Below, one piece after another: positions 35,400 through 44,791 of a DNA stretch of 64,000 nucleotides (positions are counted from its first letter, which is position 1; every line of letters starts with the position of its first letter). Both the position numbers and the translations under genes were made by a program. Source of the stretch: a gamma proteobacterium HIMB55 (GTDB lineage Bacteria > Pseudomonadota > Gammaproteobacteria > Pseudomonadales > Halieaceae); NCBI GenBank assembly GCA_000227505.4, contig AGIF02000001.1, positions 702,035-766,034 of the forward strand, written 5' to 3'. The notes under the pieces are model-generated. The model had not been told where the DNA came from. It did not search any database and saw only the letters and a program-made list of their open reading frames with translations.

Positions 35400-36491
35400 A
35401 TGAAGATTTACGCGACTGATCTCGATGATCTAGCCCTGGGTGCCGTCTTCCTCGCTACCGGTGGAGGAGGCGACCCCTACCTACCGACTCTCATTGCCAA
35501 ACAGACACTCGAGCAGACGGGGCCCGTTAGCTTAATCGATGCCGATACGCTGGCTGACGACGCCTTTGTCGTGCCTGTGGGTGGTGTCGGCGCGCCCACT
35601 GTGTCACTCGAGCTATTGCCTTCAATCGATGAGGCTTCAAGGGTGCTAGACGCTTACGCGGAGCTGATCAATCGAGAGATAGATGCGGTGGCCTCGTTTG
35701 AGATCGGCGGCGGTAACTCTTTGATGCCATTGATGGCAGCTGCCGTCAGAGGGCTACCGGTGATTGATGGCGACGGCATGGGACGCGCGTTTCCAGAGGC
35801 GCAGATGATGAGCTATGCCATTGCCGGTGTGAAGCCGACACCCGCACTTGCTATGGACTACGCTGGAAACACCGCGCTTTTTGAGACGTCCGACACCACA
35901 ACCTATGAGCACCACATTCGCGCTTTTGCTGCGGCCGCTGGGGGTATGATTACTGTCGCTGAGCACCCTATGACCGGCAAGGAAATCAAACGCTCTGTTA
36001 TTCCAAGGACGGTGAGCTTTTCTCTCGCCCTGGGCCGATTGTTACGCGAGCGTAGAGGGCCAATTGCAGACCTCTTACCCGCATTGCATGCACTGTTTGC
36101 GGACTCGGTCTACGGTTCGGTGCATCAAATCTTTGCAGGAAAGATCTCAGGGAAAAGCACACGCACCGTTGGTGGGTACGACGTGGGTGAACTCTCGATT
36201 GAGAATTTTGACGATCCATCGGACGTCTGCAATATAACGATCAAAAATGAATATTTGGTCGCCACCGCAAAGGGTAAGCCTTTGGCCATGGTGCCTGATC
36301 TTATTGTGGTTGTTGATGCGGAGACCTCTACGCCTATCAACGCAGAGCGCCTCCACTACGGGCAGCGTGTTGCCGTACTTGCCATTGGTGCCCCGAGCTT
36401 CTATCAGACGCCGGAGGCACTTGCTGCTACCGAGCCTCGATGCTTTGGTATTGATATGGATTACCAGCCCTTGGCTTCTCTGGTCTCATAG
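35400..36491 (+). CDS. DUF917 family protein, hydantoinase partner
   Basis: The 363-residue protein is a DUF917 member: an N-terminus of the DLDDLALGAVFLATGGGGDPY type (GGGGDP at 22-27), then PVGGVGAPTVSLE, FEIGGGNSLMPLMAA, IDGDGMGRAFPEAQM and a C-terminal beta-rich part (PDLIVVVDAETSTPI). The family pairs with HyuA-type proteins and is thought to form the second subunit or a partner enzyme; the chemistry is not settled. It follows the hydantoinase gene by 3 bp and closes the operon. It is convergent with the RND permease gene, and the 132 bp between them show no clear terminator. Confidence 0.85.
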   Translation: MKIYATDLDDLALGAVFLATGGGGDPYLPTLIAKQTLEQTGPVSLIDADTLADDAFVVPVGGVGAPTVSLELLPSIDEASRVLDAYAELINREIDAVASFEIGGGNSLMPLMAAAVRGLPVIDGDGMGRAFPEAQMMSYAIAGVKPTPALAMDYAGNTALFETSDTTTYEHHIRAFAAAAGGMITVAEHPMTGKEIKRSVIPRTVSFSLALGRLLRERRGPIADLLPALHALFADSVYGSVHQIFAGKISGKSTRTVGGYDVGELSIENFDDPSDVCNITIKNEYLVATAKGKPLAMVPDLIVVVDAETSTPINAERLHYGQRVAVLAIGAPSFYQTPEALAATEPRCFGIDMDYQPLASLVS

Positions 36492-36623
36492 CTTTGCGAG
36501 AATCATCGTCTGGAAACGGCGATACCATCTTTGGTTACTGCCGCTCTGAAGCTTCGCTGCTTAGGCATTGCTATGTAGCGCCCGTTCTTTACTTCAGGCG
36601 TAAAGGGATGGGTGTCCTAATGA

Positions 36624-39600
36624 TCAGGACGCCAGGGACGCATCTTCGCTAGCGGACGCTTCCTGAACGTCGTCGCGGAACACCGACAAGAAGTCTTCCA
36701 AAATGACGTATAGCGCTGGTATCAATACCAGCGTCACCGCCGTTGAAAAGACGACGCCAAACCCGAGTGATACCGCGAGCGGTACAAAAGGCGCTGTGTC
36801 AAAATCACGCGTTACCATCAGGGGTAGCAAGCCCATGAAGGTCGTTACTGACGTCAGGAAGATAGGGCGGAAGCGTGACATCCCCGAATCCACAACGGCT
36901 TCTCGTAAATCCATGCCGTGTATTCGCCTATTGCGATTAATGAAGTCGACCAGAACCAGGCTTGAATTAATCACAACCCCTGCCAGCGCGATCATTCCAA
37001 GCAGAGAGAAGAACACGAGGTCATAGCTCATGATTTGATGGCCGAGAATCGCGCCAATAAACCCAAAGGGGATACTCGCCATCACAACAAGAGGTTGTAG
37101 GTAGGATTTCAGAGGAATCGCAAGTAACGTGTAAATAACCATCAGCGCAACCAAGCTTGCGCTCACCAGTCCACTCAAGGCTCTAGTTCGCTCCTCGGCC
37201 TCGCCAGCTTGCGATACAGTGACACCCGGGTAGTCGTCCATCACCTGCGGTACGTGTGTCCTGAAAAGCTCTGAAAGGATGGTTTCGGGTGCTACTGCGT
37301 CTCTGTCAGCAGATGCAATAACGTTCAGTGTCCGCTGCCCATCGGTTCGGTTAATCGTTGAATTCCCTAAGGTGGGAGTGAGTTCAGCCACAGATAAAGC
37401 AGGCACCTCTGTTCCATCCGGGAGACGTATTGTCATGGTTTCGAGGCTGGCTAGGGTACGACGGTCATCATTTGGAAATCGCACCATGACCCGAACATCG
37501 TCACGGTCTCGCTGCACGCGCTGTGCCTCCTGACCATAGAAAGCATTGCGGACCTGGTTACCCAAATCTGCTTGTGTCAGACCCAGTGCCTCTGCTTCAG
37601 GAAGGACTTTCAGCGCGAGTTCACGTTTTCCGGACCGATAACTGTTGCTTATGTCAAAGAGACCGCCATAACCCCCAAGGATGTCGGTTAACTCGTTTGC
37701 AGCACGGCCTAGTTGTTCGATATCTCTACCGCGTAACTCAAGATCAATATCAGCGCCCATGGACACAGCGTCTGCAGAAAAGCTCAGTTCGACGACATCG
37801 GGGATAGGGGGCGTCAAGTCGCGCCATAAGTTGACAACTTCTTGAGGTGTCATGCCGCCGCGCTCCCGATAGGGAACGAGATTCAGCGAAACCTCAGCCA
37901 TGTGGGAGCCTGTGGCTCCCAGCATGACAATGGCGCCTTGAGCGATGGGAACACCGACCGAAGAGAGTTCGTTCTTAAACGCTGAGCTACCATCATCACG
38001 GGAAGCGTCAACTCTGCGTCGCGTCTCCGCCGCGGAAGCTTGAAGTTTTTGGACAACAGCCTGCGTACCCGCAAGTGGATAGCCCTCAGGCATAACAACT
38101 CGAGCAACAACATTATTACCTGATACGGCTGGGAAAAACTGAAAAACGACTCTGCCACTCGCCATGAAACCCGCCATGATGACCATCATGGCAAGCGCTG
38201 CAGCTAGAGTTGTATAGCGGTTGTCGATTCCCCATTCAATCCAGCCTTTGTAGCGATGGGTCGCGAAGTGCTCTAGCGAGCCTGCGATTCGGTCTTGAAA
38301 TACCTCCCAGCGCTTGCCAAAACCCGATTGACGCCGCGTATTGCTGCGGTGGGCGAGGTGGGAAGGTAAGATTAGCTGTGATTCTACAATGCTGAAAATG
38401 AGGCAGAGGACAACGGTTCCACCAATCGAATAGAAGAACTGGCCGAGGTTAGTGTCGACGTTCAGCAATGGCATGAATGCCGCGATGGTGGTCAGAACGC
38501 CAAAGAAGACTGGCACGGCAACTTCGCTCGTGCCCTCAATGGCGGCAGAGCGAGGATCGAGACCCGCTTGCTCTTTGGTATAGATGCGTTCGCCAACCAC
38601 AATCGCATCATCAACGACCACCCCTAATGACAGCAGTAGGCCCATCAGCGAGAGCGTACTAATGCTTAAATCCGCGCTCGGGAAAAAGGCAATGGCACCG
38701 AAGATGGCAACCGGGATGCCTGCACTCACCCACAAGGCTAGGCGTACTCGGAGAAACAGCGACAAACTGATGATCACGAGTAATAGACCGCCAAAAGCGT
38801 TGTTGATCATGGTGCCTAGTCGGCCCACCAATTCGTCCGCTTCGTTATTCCAAATGGTGAAATGAATACCCTCGGGCAGTTCGCGCTCTTTACGCTCAGC
38901 GTAAGCGAGTACCGCTTCAGAAATCTCAATAGCGTCATCGCTACCGATACGGAAGATTTGGATCATCATGGCTTGCTCGCCATTGAATTCACCGTACTGG
39001 TCAACGTCTTCAAATCCATCGACGATGGTCGCAATATCTCGGAGTAATAGACGACTACCACCAGGCTCTCTTGCTACGACAACGTTTTCGAGTTCCTGGC
39101 CGGTGTATCGCTGCCCCGTGCCGCGTAAGCGAATTTCTCCAGCATCAGCTTTCACTGAGCCCCCAGGGATATCGATGCTAGAGCTGCGAATAGCTTGCGC
39201 CACCTGATCTAAGGTGAGCTGATGTCTTCGCAACGTTGCTTCTGAAACTTCAACCGAAATCTCGTCAGCACGCATGTAAAGCGTTTCGACAAGACTCACC
39301 TCGGGCAGTTCGAGCAGGTCTTTTCGGATGGACTCAGTAATGTTTTTCAATGACCGCTCATCAGTCTTGCCATGAACGGCAAGTTGCGTCACGAGGCTTC
39401 GCATGGTGACCTGAGACACGATCGGACGCTCTGTATTTGCAGGGAAAGTTGATATCGCATTGACCTGAGCTTTGATGTCGTCGAGCGCTTTTGCCTTGTC
39501 GGCGTCCATCTCGAGCTCAACCGCCACGTTGCATTGACCCTCCGCGGCGGTGGTCTTCACCTTTACGATGTTCTCAACGCCATCGATTGACTCTTCGATG

Positions 39601-39800
39601 CGCGTGCAGACACCGGTTTCTACCTCAGCTGGGGCAGCACCCAAATACGGGACGGTGACCATGACGACCGGTGCTTCGATGTTCGGAAACTCTTCTTTGC
39701 GCACGTCATTGAGTGCAAGTAATCCCGACGCTATCAGGATAAACATCAAGAGATTTGCGGCTACAGGGTTGTCGACGAACCAGGCTATGAGTTTTGGCAT
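36624..39800 (-). CDS. RND efflux permease subunit
   Basis: At 1058 residues this is a full-length inner-membrane RND transporter of the AcrB/MexF class. It has the first helix (AWFVDNPVAANLLMFILIASG), two large periplasmic loops (about 35-340 and 560-870), and the proton-relay Asp pair in LGVVVDDAIVVGE in helix 4. It also has the repeated second half with AGVVINSSLVLVDFINRNR. It exports lipophilic compounds in exchange for protons. The N-terminus, where helix 1 begins within 10 residues, supports the start. The adaptor gene lies 9 bp upstream on the same strand. No outer-membrane channel gene is in the window, so it must use one encoded elsewhere. Confidence 0.93.
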   Translation of the reverse strand: MPKLIAWFVDNPVAANLLMFILIASGLLALNDVRKEEFPNIEAPVVMVTVPYLGAAPAEVETGVCTRIEESIDGVENIVKVKTTAAEGQCNVAVELEMDADKAKALDDIKAQVNAISTFPANTERPIVSQVTMRSLVTQLAVHGKTDERSLKNITESIRKDLLELPEVSLVETLYMRADEISVEVSEATLRRHQLTLDQVAQAIRSSSIDIPGGSVKADAGEIRLRGTGQRYTGQELENVVVAREPGGSRLLLRDIATIVDGFEDVDQYGEFNGEQAMMIQIFRIGSDDAIEISEAVLAYAERKERELPEGIHFTIWNNEADELVGRLGTMINNAFGGLLLVIISLSLFLRVRLALWVSAGIPVAIFGAIAFFPSADLSISTLSLMGLLLSLGVVVDDAIVVGERIYTKEQAGLDPRSAAIEGTSEVAVPVFFGVLTTIAAFMPLLNVDTNLGQFFYSIGGTVVLCLIFSIVESQLILPSHLAHRSNTRRQSGFGKRWEVFQDRIAGSLEHFATHRYKGWIEWGIDNRYTTLAAALAMMVIMAGFMASGRVVFQFFPAVSGNNVVARVVMPEGYPLAGTQAVVQKLQASAAETRRRVDASRDDGSSAFKNELSSVGVPIAQGAIVMLGATGSHMAEVSLNLVPYRERGGMTPQEVVNLWRDLTPPIPDVVELSFSADAVSMGADIDLELRGRDIEQLGRAANELTDILGGYGGLFDISNSYRSGKRELALKVLPEAEALGLTQADLGNQVRNAFYGQEAQRVQRDRDDVRVMVRFPNDDRRTLASLETMTIRLPDGTEVPALSVAELTPTLGNSTINRTDGQRTLNVIASADRDAVAPETILSELFRTHVPQVMDDYPGVTVSQAGEAEERTRALSGLVSASLVALMVIYTLLAIPLKSYLQPLVVMASIPFGFIGAILGHQIMSYDLVFFSLLGMIALAGVVINSSLVLVDFINRNRRIHGMDLREAVVDSGMSRFRPIFLTSVTTFMGLLPLMVTRDFDTAPFVPLAVSLGFGVVFSTAVTLVLIPALYVILEDFLSVFRDDVQEASASEDASLAS

Positions 39801-39809
39801 CGGTGAGCC

Positions 39810-40976
39810 CTAGTTAATGACCGTAACGGGCATACCCTCGACCACAAACTGAAGCGGCGAGGTGCTAATCCGCTCACCAGATACGAGTCCCTCTGAAATG
39901 AGGACGTCGCTATCGGAGAGCTTGAATACGGAAACGTCGCGAAATTCGAGCTGATCGCGCTCGTTGATAATCATCACTGAGTTGTCCGGCCGCAATGCCG
40001 TACGCGGCACGGACACTAGGTTGTCCACGGTGCGGCCCTCAATCACAGCGTTCACAAATAGCCCAACCGGCAACCTGACACCGTTGCTGCTGAGTGTGTT
40101 GGTAACTTCCACGATGACATGCAAAAAGCGACTTTTAACCGAAATATCGCCCTCTGTACGGAGTAGTTTTGCGCCCCAGGTTTGCGTGTCGCCCGCGTAG
40201 TCAGCAGTCAGTAAAACATTGGCGGGCGTATCGCCGGCAAGACCCGTCTGTGCATAGCTCGCGTCCAGATAAGCAAGCTGTGAATCAGCCAAGGGGAGGC
40301 GAACCTGAAGACGATCGGTGTCGTAAAGCGTCGCTATCATCGATCCTTTCGCGACAAACTGCCCGGCGTCTACGTCCTCGCCACGAACACGACCGTTGAA
40401 AGGCGCTCTGAGCACTGTGCGCTCGAGATCAACAGTCGCTCGCATTAAAGCCGCTTTCGCATCGGCGAGCGCAGCATTCGCAACCGCTAGCAATCGCTCA
40501 GCATTTTGCAACTCTGCAATGCTCGCCAGTTCGTCACCGTACAGCGATTTAATACGCGCAGCTTCCTCAGCGGCAAAGCGCTGCTCAGCTTCTGCTCGAG
40601 ACATTGCTGCCTGGGACCTGGCTACGGCAATTTCATAGTCTCTCGGGTCTAATTTGAGTAGGGTGTCGCCTTTACTGAAGTCCCCGCCTGCGACGAGGCT
40701 GTCGGAGACTTCGATAACCTCACCGGCTATCTGAGCCACCAATTTGGTCTCAACACTCGGTTGTACATTGCCCTCAGAACTCACGCTAAGTTGCATTGGG
40801 CCCGTATTGATTTCAAGCGCGCGAACGGCCACGGGCACAGGTTCTTTTACCGTCATTTTCAGGGTTGGTTGATTACTTACCAGTGCTAGAAACACTGCCG
40901 CCGATAACGCCAGTATTAGCAGCGGGGCAATAAGCTTTTTCATTACGGAAGACTTGCGTGACGCAGCGTCGTTCAT
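39810..40976 (-). CDS. RND periplasmic adaptor subunit (HlyD/MFP family)
   Basis: The 388-residue protein has one N-terminal membrane anchor (residues 13-31). A lipoyl half-motif (SVETKLVAQIAGEVIEVSDSL) and a coiled-coil hairpin (about 110-180, rich in Ala, Glu and Arg) follow. Next are the second lipoyl half (LRAPFNGRVRGEDVDAGQFV) and the beta-barrel and membrane-proximal domains. It links the RND permease to an outer-membrane channel. A GGGA site precedes the ATG. It is transcribed first, with the permease 9 bp downstream. No local regulator flanks the pair. Confidence 0.9.
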   Translation of the reverse strand: MNDAASRKSSVMKKLIAPLLILALSAAVFLALVSNQPTLKMTVKEPVPVAVRALEINTGPMQLSVSSEGNVQPSVETKLVAQIAGEVIEVSDSLVAGGDFSKGDTLLKLDPRDYEIAVARSQAAMSRAEAEQRFAAEEAARIKSLYGDELASIAELQNAERLLAVANAALADAKAALMRATVDLERTVLRAPFNGRVRGEDVDAGQFVAKGSMIATLYDTDRLQVRLPLADSQLAYLDASYAQTGLAGDTPANVLLTADYAGDTQTWGAKLLRTEGDISVKSRFLHVIVEVTNTLSSNGVRLPVGLFVNAVIEGRTVDNLVSVPRTALRPDNSVMIINERDQLEFRDVSVFKLSDSDVLISEGLVSGERISTSPLQFVVEGMPVTVIN

Positions 40977-41109
40977 ATTGGGTCCCAGTTCACAAAGACG
41001 AGGTTCTGCGCCTCGCTATATTGGACGCGCATTATACGTGTCTACGAGCTAAAGCCACTTCATCCGTCTGAATGATGGCAATTACGTCAGCGCGGTGAAA
41101 GCGAGCGCG

Positions 41110-42210
41110 TCAGATCGGCAACCCGTCATCAATCGCATGATCGCGATCCGCAGGCGTCTGCACACCAGGAACATGATAAATGCCGTTGACGGTTTCTTGG
41201 GTCGCCTGAACATCCTCTCGCGCCGCGTAAAACTGGCTATACCATTTACGACCTTTCAAGAACGGACCTTCTGTTTTCATCGCCATTGGCTTTATTGCCG
41301 GACTCTTGTGCTGCCAGATCTCAAAATCCTTGGAGAAGGCTTCGAGTGCGCCAGCCTGAATCGCTTTGGCCATCTCCTTGTCCTCGGTCGTCACGGTGCC
41401 GCTTACCGACTTCACAAGGCAGCCGTGCCACGCCTTAATTTTTCCGTCTCCGACGGGCGTATTGGCGATCATTTCAAACTGGGTTGCGTCACCCCATACC
41501 TGCTTGGAGAGCAAAACGCCGGGTCCGGTATACCAGGTCGTGGTGTACAACATGGCGCCGCCGTACAGTGTCATCGCGCCGCCTTGGCGTTGAATAAGGA
41601 CGTGATCGCGCATTTCGTTCTCGAAATACTCACACGGTGCACCGTGGGTGGGGCCCAAATGCCGGTTGTCGCACATATTATCCAGGACTTCCTGCGGGTG
41701 AATCTCAAGTTCGGGCAGGTGGTCAAGGTCCCAATGCACCCAGCTTCCCTCATCCCATTGCTCGAGGTAGGGCGGTGGGTAATCAGGATCGGCGCCATCT
41801 TCGTCAAACCACATCATGATGCAGCCCATATTATCGACAACCGGATAGGAGCGAATCGACGCTGATTTGGGGCAGGGTCCATCGTGGTAGGGAATGTCAT
41901 CAACATGCCCCTCAGAGTTATAGCGCCAACCATGGTACGGGCAACGAATCGAATCACCCTCAACGTGCTTGCCGCCGACTTCAGCGACGATAAGCATGGC
42001 ACTCGTATTCTTGGCCAAGTGCGTGCCCATATGCTTGCAATAAGCATCCAGCATCACAGGGTTGCCACTCTCGCCTCGATAAAGGGCGAAGTCACGACCA
42101 AAAAAGGTAACGCCAATGGGCCCGTTATCGATCTCACGGCTCTCAGCCACGATGAACCACCCGCGTGGGTAGGTGTTGGGTCCTAGTCCGTATTCTGCTG
42201 CTGTTGCCAC
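41110..42210 (-). CDS. Rieske non-heme iron oxygenase, KshA-like (1)
   Basis: From the GTG at 42210, which has AGGAGA upstream, the protein is 366 residues. The Rieske [2Fe-2S] ligands are C58-K-H60 and C90-P-Y-H93. The catalytic iron site includes H184-x4-H189 in DNRHLGPTH. This is a terminal oxygenase of the 3-ketosteroid-9-alpha-hydroxylase/VanA-like branch, which needs a separate reductase. The 29 residues between H60 and C90 exceed the usual 15-17, because a hydrophobic and charged stretch (LIVAEVGGKHVEGD) is inserted in the cluster-binding loop. It is divergent from the acyl-CoA dehydrogenase pair, so hydroxylation and beta-oxidation may serve one pathway. The substrate is unknown. Confidence 0.85.
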   Translation of the reverse strand: MATAAEYGLGPNTYPRGWFIVAESREIDNGPIGVTFFGRDFALYRGESGNPVMLDAYCKHMGTHLAKNTSAMLIVAEVGGKHVEGDSIRCPYHGWRYNSEGHVDDIPYHDGPCPKSASIRSYPVVDNMGCIMMWFDEDGADPDYPPPYLEQWDEGSWVHWDLDHLPELEIHPQEVLDNMCDNRHLGPTHGAPCEYFENEMRDHVLIQRQGGAMTLYGGAMLYTTTWYTGPGVLLSKQVWGDATQFEMIANTPVGDGKIKAWHGCLVKSVSGTVTTEDKEMAKAIQAGALEAFSKDFEIWQHKSPAIKPMAMKTEGPFLKGRKWYSQFYAAREDVQATQETVNGIYHVPGVQTPADRDHAIDDGLPI

Positions 42211-42398
42211 GGCGGCTCTCCTGTTCGCGCACACTCGCGCTGTGATTTCCTCTAATGGCGATAAACTAGGTGAAATGGACACGTCGGTCAAAACACGTGA
42301 GCGACATTGTGTAAACAAAAAGGACGATGACACAGAGACGCCCGCCAACGAGCATGGGCGCCCTCTGAAGAATCATCGCGTGCCGCGAGGAGTTTCGT

Positions 42399-43610
42399 TT
42401 GAGCAACGAAGAACTTAACCAATTTAGAGCTGAAACCACAGCGTGGTTGGAGGCCAATTGCCCACCGTCGCAACGGCAACCCATCGTTCGTGAAGAACAA
42501 ATTTGGGGTGGGAGACGGCGCGTGTTTCCAAGTGCAGAAGCACAACAATGGTTCGAGGCATGCCGTGACAAAGGCTACACCGCGCCCGAGTGGCCCAGTG
42601 AGTACGGTGGTGCTGGTTTGTCATCTGCACAGGCCAAAGTGTTGCAGCAAGAGATGGCGAAGATGGGCTGCAGACCGCCGCTTTACTGCCAGGGACTATG
42701 GATGCTGGGCCCTGCGCTTCTGGTTTACGGCAATGAAGAACAGAAGCGTGAGCACCTAACTGCGATCTGTCGTGGCGAAATACGGTGGGCTCAGGGCTAT
42801 TCAGAGCCTTCGGCGGGTTCTGACCTTGCGAACCTCAAGACCAAAGCGGAGGACTGCGGCGATCACTTTTTGGTCAACGGTACCAAGATCTGGACGACCA
42901 AAGCGGACGAAGCAGATTGGATTTTTTGTCTGGTACGAACGAGCGATTCGACACCAAAGCAAGCCGGTATTAGCTTTCTCCTCATCGACATGGCGACGGA
43001 GGGCGTTTCTACGTCACCGATCCCGCTTATTAGCGGCGAGTCTGAGTTCTGCCAGACCTTTTTTGATAACGTGAAAGTACCAAAAGCCAATTTGGTGGGT
43101 GAGCTGAACGGCGGTTGGGCGGTGGCAAAAGAGTTGCTCAAACATGAACGCAAAATGATGGCCGCCTTTGACGGCATGCTCGAGAAACCCGCCATGGAAC
43201 TGCTCGAGCTTGCGCACTATGCAGTTGGCATTGACGACTCCGGCGTCTTGGCAGACAGCGAGTTACGCAGTGATATGGCGCGCCACCTCATGCGCGAAAA
43301 AGCCATGGGTCAGCTCGGTGAACGTATTTACTGGCAAGGCAAGGCAAAGCAGGTTGACCCCAGACTTCCCTTATTGATGAAGCACTTGGGAACGTCAGAG
43401 GCACAGTCGAAGGACGAACTGATCTTGCGGGCCTTGGGCGACGAAGGGTTATCGATGGATGATCCTGCCATCTCCGAAGGCTTGAGGAAAATGGTTAAAC
43501 AGTGGGCGTTTAACAAAGCCCTGACTATCGCCGGCGGTACCAGCGAGGTGCAGCTCAATATCATCGCCAAGCGCGCACTTGGGATGCCTTCAGTGGAGCG
43601 TAAGTCATGA
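42399..43610 (+). CDS. Acyl-CoA dehydrogenase (first of a pair)
   Basis: A 403-residue flavoprotein starting at TTG, with a clear GAGGAG site 7 bases upstream. The beta-domain motif is QGYSEPSAGSDLANLKTKA, followed by VNGTKIWTTKADEADWIFCLVRT. The C-terminal domain ends with the flavin-contact segment FNKALTIAGGTSEVQLNIIAKRALG. It desaturates an acyl-CoA. It overlaps the next acyl-CoA dehydrogenase gene by 4 bp (ATGA), so the two are translationally coupled. In steroid degraders such adjacent pairs form alpha2-beta2 enzymes that act on bulky ring-bearing side chains; here that is inference. It is divergent from the KshA-like gene. Confidence 0.88.
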   Translation: MSNEELNQFRAETTAWLEANCPPSQRQPIVREEQIWGGRRRVFPSAEAQQWFEACRDKGYTAPEWPSEYGGAGLSSAQAKVLQQEMAKMGCRPPLYCQGLWMLGPALLVYGNEEQKREHLTAICRGEIRWAQGYSEPSAGSDLANLKTKAEDCGDHFLVNGTKIWTTKADEADWIFCLVRTSDSTPKQAGISFLLIDMATEGVSTSPIPLISGESEFCQTFFDNVKVPKANLVGELNGGWAVAKELLKHERKMMAAFDGMLEKPAMELLELAHYAVGIDDSGVLADSELRSDMARHLMREKAMGQLGERIYWQGKAKQVDPRLPLLMKHLGTSEAQSKDELILRALGDEGLSMDDPAISEGLRKMVKQWAFNKALTIAGGTSEVQLNIIAKRALGMPSVERKS

Positions 43611-44710
43611 TCTTGAACGAAGAGCAGGTAATGCTCAGAGAGACCGTGGCACAGTTCTTCGCCGAGCAGGCGCCCATTGAGCAATTGAGAGAGCTCGGGA
43701 TAGCGCCACTGAGCAAAGGGTACGATTCAGAATTGTGGTCTGAGATGGTGGGACTGGGCCTCACGGGTATAACGATCCCTGAGGAATTTGAGGGTCTGAA
43801 TTTTGGCTGGATGGCCGTGGGCGCCATTGCTCAAGAGGCAGGTCGTCGCCTAGTAGCTAGTCCTTTTTTGTCCAGCGTAGTCTTTGCGCAAAATGTGTTG
43901 CTCAATTGCGGTTCACGAAGCCAAATCGAAGCGTATCTGCCTTCTCTTTTGTCGGGTGAGACAACCGCTTCGGTTGCCTTGGATGAGGGTCGCTTTTTTA
44001 GTCCTGACACGGTTTCTGTGAGTGAATCGGATTACGGTCTCAGTGGTGTTAAAACGCGTGTGCTCAATGGTCAACAAAGTGGGCTGCTCTTTTATGTGGC
44101 TAAGCGTGCTTCGGGTGAGCTCGGTGTGGCGCTGATTTCGTCAAAAACCACCGAGCTAAAGGTTGAGGCCAAACGTTCAATGGATCTACACGGTCACGCG
44201 AACATCACTCTGGATGGTATTCCCAACAAGCATGTTGAGTGGTTAGCGGGTGATTCCTTGGAAGCAGGCCTGACCAAGGCAATTGATCAAGCAACGATCG
44301 TATTAGCCGCTGAAATGATGGGGAGTGCGCGTGAAGCCCTGGAGCGCACGGTGGATTACCTTGGTGATCGTGAGCAGTTTGATGTGAAGCTGGGTACGTT
44401 TCAGGCCCTTCAACATCGCTGCGCTCAGATGTTCTGTGAACTCGAACTCGCAGAGAGCGCTGTCAGTGCAGCGCTCACGGGACTGGATCATGGTGCGCCC
44501 AACCTCAGTGCCTTGGCCAGTTCGGCAAAGGCGCTGGCTAATGACTGTTTCACACTTATTTCCTCCGAGGCCGTTCAGCTCCACGGTGGCATGGGTGTGA
44601 CCGAGGAGATGGACATTGGTCTTTTCTTAAAACGCTCACGCGTTTGTAACCAATTACTCGGGTCATCGAGCTATCACCGCGATCGTTTCGCGAAGTTGAA
44701 TGGATTCTAG
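43607..44710 (+). CDS. Acyl-CoA dehydrogenase-like partner (second of a pair)
   Basis: The 367-residue protein has the ACAD fold but is more divergent than its neighbour. The N-terminal domain (NEEQVMLRETVAQFFAEQAP) and the C-terminal VQLHGGMGVTEEMDIGLFLKRSR are clear. The region that should hold the beta-domain FAD motif is weak (SVALDEGRFFSPDTVSVSE). This is the pattern of the less active subunit in heteromeric acyl-CoA dehydrogenases. The ATGA overlap with the preceding gene supports a stoichiometric complex. It is probably not an active enzyme alone; that is inference from the missing motif. Confidence 0.82.
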   Translation: MILNEEQVMLRETVAQFFAEQAPIEQLRELGIAPLSKGYDSELWSEMVGLGLTGITIPEEFEGLNFGWMAVGAIAQEAGRRLVASPFLSSVVFAQNVLLNCGSRSQIEAYLPSLLSGETTASVALDEGRFFSPDTVSVSESDYGLSGVKTRVLNGQQSGLLFYVAKRASGELGVALISSKTTELKVEAKRSMDLHGHANITLDGIPNKHVEWLAGDSLEAGLTKAIDQATIVLAAEMMGSAREALERTVDYLGDREQFDVKLGTFQALQHRCAQMFCELELAESAVSAALTGLDHGAPNLSALASSAKALANDCFTLISSEAVQLHGGMGVTEEMDIGLFLKRSRVCNQLLGSSSYHRDRFAKLNGF

Positions 44711-44791
44711 TGGTGGTTAGCACGGCACGACTGGTTGTAGGAATAATGGTGATAATTCTGTAGCGTCGGTGCATCAAGAGACACTTAAGCT

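Noticed and set aside
36624-40976. RND pump as part of a novel system
   Set aside because: A standard permease and adaptor pair with no unusual features.
41095-41865. 256-codon open frame on the plus strand
   Set aside because: It is the antisense shadow of the KshA-like Rieske gene, whose motifs are clear.
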